Positions 53,901-61,900 of a DNA stretch of 64,000 bases are shown here, piece after piece. Each line of letters starts with the position of its first letter. Position 1 is the first letter of the stretch. The stretch is from NCBI GenBank assembly GCA_030068145.1, contig JAPJBO010000339.1, positions 157,164-221,163 on the forward strand, in the 5' to 3' direction. The position numbers and the translations under genes were made by a program. This DNA comes from Diplonema papillatum (lineage: Eukaryota; Euglenozoa; Diplonemea; Diplonemida; Diplonemidae). The notes under the pieces are model-generated. The model ran no database searches. It saw only the letters and a program-made list of their open reading frames with translations, and was not told where the DNA came from.

Positions 53901-55971
53901 TCAAGCGATGAACCAGACTTGCACCGACTATGAATTGACAACCGAAAACACCTGGTCTTGCACTTGCCCTCTCCCGTCACACGGAACGAGCAACATGAGC
54001 GCAGCGGCGTGCGTCCTAGATGAGTGTGAAGAATCGTGCCCGCACTGCGAAAATGGAGCGTGCGAAGAAGAAGCACAGCTTTGTATCGACATGGATAACA
54101 GCTCGCAGTCTCGTCGTGATTGGATGTGCCTTTGTCAGGAGCCAGGGGTCGGCAACGCCACTGCGAAACCGGCTGAGTGCGTGTGCAACGAGTGCCTACT
54201 TTACAGCACGTGCACCAACGCGGGTCAGGACTGCAACGACCTCGAGACGTCATGCAGCAAACTGCAAAAACCGAACTACGTCTGCACCTGTCGTGCCCCC
54301 AGTTTCGGCTCGGCGAACAACGTTGCTGCCGACTGCCAGCTCGACGAATGCCAAGATAACCAACTGTGCGGTGGGCAGAAGTGCGAGGATCCTGACTTTT
54401 TGAAGAATGGGGACTGGTTCTGCAAATGCCCTCCCCCTTCGCATGGATCAGCCGTCGGAGAACCCGCGACGTGCATTCTGAACGAGTGCAATGAAACATG
54501 TTCACACTGCGCGAACGGAACGTGCACACAGCAAACGGATAAACAAACATGCCACGACCCAGACACCAATGCTACTTCCACATCGGACTGGACATGCACC
54601 TGCTCAATTGGGGTAGGCTCCGCGACTGCTAAAGCAGCCACGTGTGTCTGCGACGAATGTTCCATCGGGATCAATGCTTGCCAGCCCTTTGGACAAGACT
54701 GCAGGGACAATGTGCAGACCTGCAACACCGCTCCAGATTTCCAGTGCATATGCCCGTCCCCTTACACCGGAAGCGCGGTCGGTACGAACGCCACGTGCAC
54801 ACTTGACGAGTGCAAACAGTACGCGTCGATTTGTTCTGCGGTCGGTCAGGACTGCATTGACAGCGACCATCTGGTGTTGAACAATTGGATTTGTCAGTGC
54901 AAGAGTCCCAGCGAGGGGGAAGGCAGAATGGAAGCCGCGTATTGTGTGCTGGATGAGTGCGCGAAGGAGTGCGAAACGTGTTCGAACAACACGTGCACCG
55001 ACGCAGACCAGATATGCTCAGAAGGGAACACGAGCAGTTTGATGACCTCAGACTGGACGTGCAGTTGCAAATTTCCTGGAGTTGGGTCTGCCGTCACAAA
55101 CGCGGCTGTCTGTGTTTGCGACGAGTGTCTGATGTTTGACGTGTGCCAATCTGAAGGGCAGAGCTGCTTCGATGCGGACAAGTCGTGTGACAAGCTTGAC
55201 GACTTTACGTGCACCTGCGCATTGCCCGCTGTGGGCACCGGGACTGCGAGTGCGGCTGTGTGCTTGACGAACGAGTGCAAGCAGTATAACGGCACGTGTT
55301 TAACGAAGGGGCAGACTTGTTTCGACCCGAACCAAACAGTGGCAGATGACTGGGAATGCCACTGCCCGGAGCCAGCTGTCGGCACTGAGGTGATGGGCCC
55401 TGCGACGTGCTTTCTGAACGAGTGTAACACATCGTGTACGCACTGCGCAAATGGAACGTGCGACAGTGTCGGGCAGACCTGCAACGACCCAAACATGGAA
55501 GTAGACTATACCAATGACTGGACGTGCACATGCGTAGCACCCGCGAAAGGGGAGGCCATGGCCAATGCTGCTGAGTGTGTGTGCAACGAGTGTGAGACTG
55601 ACGATACCTGCCTGGCAGCAAACCAGTCGTGCGAGGACGTCAACACGACGTGTGGAGAAGTTCCTGATTTCGTGTGCTCGTGTGATTCACCGGCCTACGG
55701 TAGTGCCGTTGGAGAAGCAGCTGAGTGCCTAATAGACGAGTGCGCAAACGTTATCGCCTGCGAGTCGATGCAACAGATTTGCCTGGATGAGAACCGAACT
55801 GCTGACGCCAATTGGATTTGCATGTGTCCGAATGGTACGACGGGCGAGCCAGGCCAGCAAGGAGCTACTACGTGTCTGCTTGATGAGTGCACTGCAAGCT
55901 GCCCGACGTGTGCTGAGGATACGTGCAGCAACATGGACCAAGCGTGCGTTGAACGAACAAGGACATGTTAG
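44902..55971 (+). CDS. Giant secreted or surface vWA and cysteine-rich repeat protein, first 3689 codons
   Basis: A signal peptide (MKLISPMGLLVLLG, about residues 1-24) leads into C-x-W cysteine motifs (for example CEWESLCPKN, CQWSSGLKCQ). vWA domain 1 spans residues about 211-446, with an intact DASSS metal site at Asp221, HSNGWYAFWDLLKDWANQIP and IRLGTIQFSG. After more C-x-W motifs, vWA 2 covers about residues 739-963 (47116-47790), where the metal motif reads PGSTS. From about 48295 to the end come some 47 modules of the kind DEC-x3-C-x2-CENG-x-C, QTC-x-DPD, DWTCTCP. Many contain the glycosylation sequon N-Q-T directly before Cys. Modules are grouped in threes into two higher-order repeat blocks. 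No transmembrane segment occurs. Likely role: adhesion or cell-surface structure (inference). The stop at 55969-55971 follows a probable one-base insertion near 55949; the protein continues in the next frame. Confidence 0.9.
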   Translation: MKLISPMGLLVLLGHLRNTNAVAAPCLLNDDESACIGDTNGCVWTQPTLGVPGSCGVEPCKFTDELNCNADKSCEWESLCPKNDDHKCVRHACFATTQKECEKNSQCQWSSGLKCQRSICGKYPTESCCRSEDCQWNTGVSPPVCVEKPCTRNYKTESLCNKKSGCMWDAGKGYCTEMNCNGLGECSCRNAQGCYWHIREKRCVDEEYGQCPALEVVVAVDASSSVRGAFYRHSNGWYAFWDLLKDWANQIPLTGEKRGVTDSGLTRGGIRLGTIQFSGQEPYVTCTKKIWFFGWRCVRYATKPGTTEARVRALSGVYSELSGDISYHRAYPLNKGNRIEKGMQEAGNVFNKAAKNRKKVMFIFVDSGMVDYASTTSEVNTLNSQGVTRFGIVLRRSSSQSSAENDAAVQLRKLTSSASLSISMTHDAVAANLFKKICEPSSTFGKYIVGSGVQDNDQVGYHLPCKQYTNAYKCAVDRGCHWSSSSQACLDSVCITECEKTACMLNTDNYCVWDTTQGCLKETRCAHDTYDLCIASSQNCVWDGTAQLCEPAPCTMNDNELDCKSDHEDCSWVSKKCVVRPCTRPDTKPDCVKDGNGKECAWQKDPCGGPELQCMHAGCKAWTSSTVCKADARCQWVNSKCAFKTCSENDNDECCDARAECHWDLKTTPATCQIKECYTLTTNAKCEANKDCMWNESPKGCVDLHCQFHLTQCACMRNDNCYWKSGSEEQCVAAKYGLCPAMDIVLIFPGSTSMSYKFEHHPNGYLAFTEHIRNWVREIPLTKAPAGVTTQSGNTEAARVSLIQYGTDGSAAKIATAPAAKGQLSGTFAQLDSDLTWHEDNPVGGDHKILPALKLAYKNFNERDWKDSPPDDGVERILIIVTDQQILDTDDTKDVIDNMDFLRVNRYGIVVRRQATATKVDVDASASLKKLTSADQSKHFTDLNLDELPDLLHKFCDPVHEWGSNIEHIVPGTTINKHLPCMFYLQEATCKKDRGCFWSTSTKTCTTSPCLEHCTAADCHAENNMECSWTNVHCENIPDTVCDCKYDEADLAANKRHCETEPDKCSWNGTLCVIDQCATGSTGDIICKSNGQQCVDPDPSPCTDDWYCECVAPLTRDPYTSPTQAKAVCVLNECLASCSTCENGACAKKDQDCFDHNSAPTSTEDWGCRCRSPFEGAAIGKVATCAINECNVTCDHCENGLCATAGQGCNDPDDTNSSDWACLCPEPSVMYEIGAVVDQCLFDECLEYNGTCTDVDQVCVEPDDSVYNDWYCECKPPGDGQAAMAAAVCILNECEATCTGCENGVCQSTWPPQTCFDPDQNASSTGDWRCVCPNDPSASARGGVVNCPFDECTEDCTTTCEQGRCAKGHLGQTCSDPNPTLNSRWDWMCVCPYPSSKTRTGGDVASCSQDECELHNTCQNRQQTCTDLDENKPDDWQCTCVAPLNGSAMTEAANCTIDECDKTCDSCEKGACDSGPVSQTCNDPDHSELSTGDWTCTCPAPSTLYATKSVANCPLDECKEACPTCAGATCSANNQSCSDPIPMSKSLSNWVCACDAPANYTQLTAPVQSCDIDECTLHNETCNDANQDCHDPNHSIGFDWLCVCRSPLSGSELNGIADCAIDECNTTCSTCENGKCDTGVLPQTCSDPDHSEFSTSDWTCTCPSPSFNAATQNLADCPLDECDAICPSCEQDACANASQTCYDPFPMTSSLSDWNCTCQYPSNATEQAAAVASCDRDECEIHAPTCEAANQTCYDVNASIPHDWMCACRSPLSGEETSKVAACFVDECVSSCESCEEGLCSTGDPIETCDDPNNSSLSLSDWTCTCPFPSTRFATVNKADCPRDECIVDGCSTCANGTCAQSGQNCSDPVAMTSSLSDWVCSCPFPSNATATAAAAATCDTNECDISRYNMICMVAGQECVDPDESVTDDWMCRCVWPLSGHATGSAVNCTIDECEENCQTCERDMCSSAYPVQICHDPDHSSDSQSDWICACQAPSNNTGYTNLASCPLNECEDTMCATCANGTCVRGDGDQTCTDPGPSSSSLSDWFCRCAAPANYTQTAAAVVSCSIDECTIHNSTCTRGNQTCEDLDQAAHYNWECVCNDPLSGRGTMELAECTIDECEVTCGTCENSMCETGAVEETCTDLNISALSRQDWACSCPAPSTISAIYNLADCPLDECSVTCATCSNQTCTDAGQTCYDPEPRSESLSDWICSCVPPAMQKAVASAADICAYDECLSFNATCASANQTCEDPNWETYSDWVCWCPLPFEGNATAGISHCEINECEKTCASCEEDLCATAGQSCEDPDSSWKSLSDWLCRCPEPSVGHAFTSVSHCTLNECNTTCPHCANTICSGASQLCDDPNTTASSTNDWWCRCPSPSLGLNKTSAVDFCLYDECSVPENENVCLNHTQECVDVDTEVFSLDDWECNCISPPALENNSTVTGPTLCSYQGECETDPEALLCLAKGHLCWDPDTDIHSLGDWECSCVTPFKGETAVNSSDILCEVNECETNCSTCAITNEYPNQPNLCEIEGQTCTDLNLTTLHDWQCQCPFPSTTLASTATPAPACVVDECLAVCPSCSKGACTSVNQTCVDPDTDVNSLSDWTCTCPSPGVGDATAKAALCVCDECLLYSDCPDAWQSCYDADTTCNNVQPDFVCTCPPGSNGTAIGEAVAMCTIDECVEFGDTCALSGQTCVDDDKMTNGTWVCHCPMPANGSALMAVSSCTLDECLKDCKHCENDTCASAKQDCTDPDTRLESSHDWFCECRFPGVGKATARAASCDCDECVTDVICSSANQTCNDGNLTCADGGAKDYTCTCQDPFTGVAEAAVAVCKWDECAEHELACTNKKQNCYDPDLVNLDTWQCVCLPNATGSALMQAAECSLDECAAICDSCENSACENAGQKCNDPDIAITSLGDWTCECNVGTGKATQAPADCKCDECLDTLECDLADQICTDSNHTCGGGDFTCSCKLPWQGVGTAGAAVCEMDECKQNGYVCQAMNQTCTDYELTTENTWSCTCPLPSHGTSNMSAAACVLDECEESCPHCENGACEEEAQLCIDMDNSSQSRRDWMCLCQEPGVGNATAKPAECVCNECLLYSTCTNAGQDCNDLETSCSKLQKPNYVCTCRAPSFGSANNVAADCQLDECQDNQLCGGQKCEDPDFLKNGDWFCKCPPPSHGSAVGEPATCILNECNETCSHCANGTCTQQTDKQTCHDPDTNATSTSDWTCTCSIGVGSATAKAATCVCDECSIGINACQPFGQDCRDNVQTCNTAPDFQCICPSPYTGSAVGTNATCTLDECKQYASICSAVGQDCIDSDHLVLNNWICQCKSPSEGEGRMEAAYCVLDECAKECETCSNNTCTDADQICSEGNTSSLMTSDWTCSCKFPGVGSAVTNAAVCVCDECLMFDVCQSEGQSCFDADKSCDKLDDFTCTCALPAVGTGTASAAVCLTNECKQYNGTCLTKGQTCFDPNQTVADDWECHCPEPAVGTEVMGPATCFLNECNTSCTHCANGTCDSVGQTCNDPNMEVDYTNDWTCTCVAPAKGEAMANAAECVCNECETDDTCLAANQSCEDVNTTCGEVPDFVCSCDSPAYGSAVGEAAECLIDECANVIACESMQQICLDENRTADANWICMCPNGTTGEPGQQGATTCLLDECTASCPTCAEDTCSNMDQACVERTRTC
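48295..52250 (+). repeat. Coding higher-order repeat block A, about 495 bp per unit
   Basis: Within the giant gene. First-type modules start at 48775, 49276, 49765, 50257, 50758, 51259 and 51750, a period of 489 to 501 bases. Each unit holds three modules: DEC...CENG type with DWTCTCP and a [SP]S tail, DEC...C type with an S-x-S-L-S-D-W-x-C block, and DECT-x-HN-TC type with PLSG. Copies are strongly diverged at the DNA level but regular in length, so selection rather than recent amplification holds the pattern. Confidence 0.88.
52430..55948 (+). repeat. Coding higher-order repeat block B, about 467 bp per unit
   Basis: Within the giant gene. First-type modules begin at about 52615, 53088, 53556, 54018, 54480, 54950, 55418 and 55879, a period of 461 to 473 bases. 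The unit differs from block A: module 1 ends in a GVG-x-AT-x-KAA-x-C tail, module 2 starts C-x-CDECL and has a shorter DFxCTC core, and module 3 has an N-x-W-x-C-x-C core. The change from A to B is at about 52250-52430, where a non-standard module (NECETNCSTCAITNEYPNQP) sits. Confidence 0.88.
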
Positions 55972-58900
55972 CCTGAACGACTGGGAATGCCACTGCTACC
56001 CTCCGTTAACGGGAAAAGGCCAACTTGCACCGGCGGACTGCTCCACGTATGACGAATGCACCACCAATGCTGAAACATGCATCGAGAACTGCAGAACAGG
56101 CACACTTGATTGCCAGCAGACCTGCTACGACCCCAACACAACAGCATCCGTCCGAGGCGATTGGGTGTGTGTGTGCCCGGCTCCTTCGATGGACTATGCT
56201 GTGGCAGGCGCAGCCGTGTGTACAGTCGCGCCGTGTTTGCATGACACTGAGAAGCCGTGTCTTGAGGATCTGGCGGGCTGCACCTGGGACAAAGAAAGCG
56301 ACCCGATGTGCTACAAGACACCTTGCGTCACCGCCAAGAAGACAGTCTGCGAAGAAGACGCGGCGTGCGTGTGGTCGTCGTACTCTCCGTCAGCTGCCAC
56401 CGCCGCCTTAGTATACGAGATGTCCACTGCTATCTTCCCGTTCGAGAACGTGACATGCTTCACCATTGGCTGTTTCACATGCGATGCCCCGCAACCCGGG
56501 ATACGTGTTGAGTTTGTGAAGGGGTACCTTCCGGAAAAGGACTCGTTGGCGTGCGCGACGTGTTCAGCGGCCAACGTTTCGTTGAATTTCAACAAGGAGA
56601 CGGGCGTCCTGCAAATGGGGCCCGCCACCTCGCGCTCCCTCTTGACCGCGCTGGCCGGTCTGTCTTTCATCACGCAAACAGACGATGCCAGCAAGCGAAC
56701 GCTCTCCTGGCGCTTCGGAACAACGGCAGACGGCTCTGACGCAACCACGTGCACGACTGGTCCTCATACCGTCGACTTGGTCATGGGACACTGCGCGTTG
56801 TTGCGCTGTGAGTACACCGATGCTTCTAAATGTACGGACGATGCCGCTTGCCTTTGGGTTGGCGGTAATATGGACCCGTGCACAGTCGCTCCGTGCGTGG
56901 AGTATCCAAGTGAAAAATCCTGCAACCGTGACGAGGCGTGCGAGTACAGCGTCGATTCCGCAGACGCCGGGTGCGTGCTGCGCCGATGCCCGTTGCTCGA
57001 GACCGAGAGAGAGTGCTTGGTCGAGGACGTGTGCATGTGGAATGCCGGGGCTTGTGTTGACAAAGACTGCTCGATTGTCGACGAACGGTGCGCCTGCGAG
57101 CAAGAAAAAACGTGCGCCTGGGTTGCCCTCGGATCACAAGGCCGCTGCGTTGGAGAAGAGTTCGGCACGTGCCCTGCCATGGACATCACCGTCCTCCTCA
57201 GCGGGAGCGTTTCGCTGTCCGGAGCTTTCGCGCGCCACCCCAAAGGGTTTTATGCCATCATCGAAACCCTGCGTGACTGGGTCACCGCGCTTCCATTGAC
57301 CAGCGAGGGCAGTGCCGTCGGAAAGCAGTCGACGGCAGCCAATGGCGGCATGCGGCTGGCTTTTATCCAGTTTAGTGGAACTCCCGCTAAAAACGCGATT
57401 CAGACCCCGGCAGGAGTCGGCGCGTCAGGCAGCTTTTCCGGCAAGCGCTCGGAGTTGACCGGTGATTTGATATGGCACGAGGACAACTTCCTGCAAGGTG
57501 GGAACATCGTGACCACAGGGCTGGGCCGGGCTGCGGATTTGTTCAGCGCAGACTCGGCTGCGGGGAGGAAGCGTGTGCTGATTGTGCTGTCAGACACAAA
57601 AATCGAAGGCGTCGAAGGCTCGGCGGACGCGATTGCGGCACTCCGCAGTCTCAACGTCGAAGTTTTTGGGTGTCTCCTCAGGAGAACTTCTACGTACTCT
57701 GACAGTGATTCTCTCGCCATGTCTCTTTCTTCCATCACAAGTGAACCTGCTAGCGACCACTTTGTCAGCGTTCAACTCGACGCATTGTATTCAGACGTCT
57801 TGGGTGCCATCTGCAACCCTAGTTCCACGTGGGGCGCCGTGCTTGCGCCCACGAACCAGACGGTCAATCACATTCCGTGCGCGAGACGGGTCGACAAAGA
57901 TGATTGCACAGCCGACATCGGGTGCATATACACAACGAGTCTCACCTGCATCGAGTCGCCGTGTCTCTCCTACTGCGATGCTACAGAGTGCACTAAGGAC
58001 CAAGCAAACGAGTGCCAGTGGGTTGCAGTGAACAACTTGGAAGGCTGCTGGAAGACCATACCCTGCAGACACACGGACGAGTCAATCTGCAAAGACGATG
58101 AGATGTGCTCGTGGAGTGCTTCCATGAATGAATGCGGCGTTCGGAAGTGTTACCACACCACTGAGCCCGAGTGTGACGCGGACGGTGCAGGGTGCAAATG
58201 GCTCAGACTTGACAAAAAGTGTATCATCAAGCCGTGCAGTTACACAGCGAGTGAGGACTGCACCGCAGATGGTGCGTGCATGTGGGACGGCTGCAGTGAG
58301 ACATGTGAGGAAAACCTGTGCGAGGCGGGAGCTATGCAAGCGTCGCGCGGCGTGTGCACGTCGAACTTCCAATGCGAATGGGTCTCCGACGTGTGCCAGT
58401 TATCGACGTGTGGCCGCTTTGGGGGAAGCGAGATGTGCTGCAACCAACACACAGGTTGTAAGTGGGACACGAGTGCTAGCACCGCTGTTTGCGGGACGGA
58501 GCATTGCTCTTCGCTCACGGCTGAAGGTGCGACGGTGTGCAATGGTGACGCTGGGTGCACGTATGATGCGACCATGCGTTCCTGTGAGGAGTTCAGATGC
58601 AAGTACCACGGCAAGTCGCACGCTTGCCGTACAGACTCGAACTGCTTCTGGAACACCAACGAAGGTTCGTGCACGGAAGTTCAGTACGGCTCTTGCCCAA
58701 CCCTCGACATCGTCGTCCTTTTCGACGGCTCGTCTGCTCTTTCGCAGTCCTTTGGGAAGCACCCGCAAGCCTTCGTCGGAATTCTCGAAATCTTCCGAGA
58801 CTGGCTGCGCGAGTTCCCCTTGGCTGCCGGGTCAAGCGCAACAGGCGGGGCTCAAGTCCTCTTCGTGCAGTTCGCTGGTGGCGCGAGTGCGCAGGCAAAG

Positions 58901-61900
58901 GTCAACACCGAGTCATCAGGTGCGCAGGGGCAGCCCTCGGGAGTTTTGTCTGAGCTGAACACCGATTTGACCTGGCACGAGAACGAGTTCTACGGGTCTG
59001 CCGGCCCTTCGAAGGTGGAAAAAGCCCTGGAAGAAGCTCTGGCGGCTCTCAGTGGCTCGCAGACGAGAACGGCATCGAAGAAGGTCGTTCTGATCGTTGC
59101 CGGGGGGGAGATTTCGGACGCCAGCGAGGTAGCATCGCAGCGCTCTGCTTTGGAAAAGATCGGCGCCAGCATCTTCGGTGTCTTCGTTCGCCGGTTCGAG
59201 ACTGAAACCGACGCTGACAAGACGGCTCTCAAATCCCTAACCAACACGGTGTCCGTGCCTAAAGACGTCCACGTGACCTCTGTAGACATCTCTTCGCTCT
59301 ACTCTGGTGCTTTGCACACTTTCTGCGACGCAAACACCGGTTTCGGACAAGACATCGCGGATGTATCACCAACACACAACCCGTGCACCGTGTACCTTGA
59401 AAGATCTACGTGTCTGGAAGACTCATTCTGCAGCTGGTTGGACGAATCGACGTGTGTGACAACGCCGTGTGTCCACCACACCGACGAACTGACTTGTAAC
59501 GCAGACGACACGAACACATGCAAGTACAACCAGACGATGGCAGAATGCGAAAGACGCGTTGTCAAGCCTTGTCTGGAAAGGACAGCTGCCGAGTGCTTGG
59601 AGACGGATGGCTGCGCAGTAAGCGACGATGGGTTGACCTGCGGTGAGAAGACGTGCTACCACGGGTCGGAGCAGAGTTGCCGGTCGGACGTGAACGATTG
59701 CGTCTGGGTAGGAGGCCCGTTGGGGTGCGAGAAGAGGAAGTGCTCACACAAGACGGAGGAGGCTTGCTCGGCCAACGCAACCTGCAGCTGGGTCGTGGCC
59801 GGTGTTGCTGGGGAAGGCGCGGCAACGTTCGCAAAGTTCACAGAAGTCGGTCTTTTCCCAGACCACCAGTGCACCGCTTCGTTGTGCGCGGACGCCTCGT
59901 GCAGTACAGTGCTCCCGTCAACGGAGTCGCTCGTCGTCAAGATCACCGAAGGCTACCAGCAAGGCAAAGACACCCTCTTCTGCCGCCTCTGCCTGTCCTT
60001 GGGTATCCAAGCGAGCTGGGATGCCCCGAGCAGCACGCTTTCCCTGTCCACTGTCAATGGACTCGCCGTTTTGTCTTACTCGCAAGCGTTAGCAAACGTG
60101 TCGTTTTCGACCGTGTCAGATGACGACACCGTCCGAGACTTTGCGTGGAGTTTCGTCGGCGACAAATGCGCCACGGGTAAAGGCAGTGCGGAGGTCGTAG
60201 CTGCGTCGTGCCAGGTCAAGCGCTGCCAATACGATGCGCAACCTCTCTGCAACTCGGATCCGTACTGTCAATGGAACGTGACGACGTGTTCCCAGAAGCT
60301 GTGCACACACATCAACTCCGAATTGACATGCGGGCGCCAAGAGGAGTGCCACTGGTCGGTTGACTCTAGTGAGGGGATGTGCATGCAACGTGCCTGCGCC
60401 AAGTTCAAAGACTCGATGGACATGTGCAAGTCGAACAGCGGCTGCATGTGGGACGACACGAAAACGGTGAAGTGTATCGAAACGGACTGCAAAGTGATGG
60501 AATCGTGCAGGTGCCAGCAAGACTCCGACTGCTTCTGGAGGGCCAGCGAGGGCGCCTGCGTCGCTGTTGACTTCGCGCTGTGTCCTCTGATGGATGTCGT
60601 GTTCGCCTTCAGCGGGGCAAGTGCCTTCGGCGTACCGTACGGCAAGCATCCGCATGGCTTCTACGCTGTCGTTGAAATGCTCCGAGACTGGGTGGGCCAG
60701 GCCCCGTTGACGACGGAGAAGGCATCCATCGGCGCGCAGTCGGTGGAGACGTCGGGAGTGCGTGTGGCATTGATCCAGTTCGCGGGGAAGAGGACCGCGA
60801 ACTTAGTCGTAGGTAGCGTAGCGACCGCTCCCGGGTCTTCAGGGGCCGGTGGTCAGTTGTCCGGCGACTTGGGCGAGGTCGCAGGTGATTTGAACTGGCA
60901 CGAGGCAAACTACAAGGGTCAAGACCGATTCGTCTCCCGCGCCTTGACCACAGCCGCGATGACTTTCAACATGGATTCTCCGAAGGATGGCAGGAAGAAG
61001 GTCGTCATTGTAATCGCGGATGGGGCCCTCGATGACGAGTCAGTAGCAGACGCACGGGCGAGTTTAGATGCACTAGGCGTTCAAACCTTCGTCGTGTTGG
61101 TTCATCGTTTCTCCTCCGAAACGCCGGAAGACACACAAGCTACGAAAGCTCTTGCGCAGCTCGCGTCCAGTGACAACCATTTCGCATCGGTTCCGCTGAA
61201 CGAACTGTCGGGCACAGTCTTGAATTCGCTGTGCGACCCAACTTCAACGTGGGGATCTCTTCTCCTCAACGCCACCGCCATCTCAACAGATGGCAACCAC
61301 AAACCCTGCGCTTTCTACTCCGAACAATCCACGTGCACTACGGACACAGCTTGCGCTTGGTCCACAGGGTACAGCGTGTGCCTCCCTTCCCGTTGCACGT
61401 CCAACTGCGAAAAGACGACGTGCACGGACGAGTGTGAATGGGACGACACTCTTGCTAGATGTCTTGCCTACGTTCCGGAAACCCGACTCAAATGCGTGTC
61501 GGCTGTCGAAGAGGTATGTTTGTCTGACAGCGACTGCTTGTATGACGTGGCTTCCGGTATTTGCGCGACTCGTGCCTGTTACCACGAGGATGAAGAGGGC
61601 TGCATTGCAGACGCCACGGGGTGTGGCTGGTCGACGGTGAATCAGACGTGCAGTGCGAAACAGTGCGCGGCAGGTGATCGGGAGAGTTGTGTCGCCGAGT
61701 CGATGTGTGAATGGGAAGAAACATGCGGCGCAGGTTGCATTGTGAAGCCGTGCGCACACGCCGGAGAGTCTACGTGCGCAGGCGACCCGCAGTGCGAATG
61801 GTTGAATGGCGAGTGCGCGGTTCTTCCGTGTGCAGGATACGCCAATGAGAAGTGCTGCGACCAGTTCGACGACTGCCAATGGGACGTTCGTACATCACCG

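Noticed and set aside
48295-55948. Calling the DEC modules classical EGF domains
   Set aside because: The C-x-C and DW cores and the spacing of cysteines resemble EGF, but the order and number of cysteines do not fit the canonical six-cysteine pattern. I therefore describe them only as cysteine-rich DEC modules.
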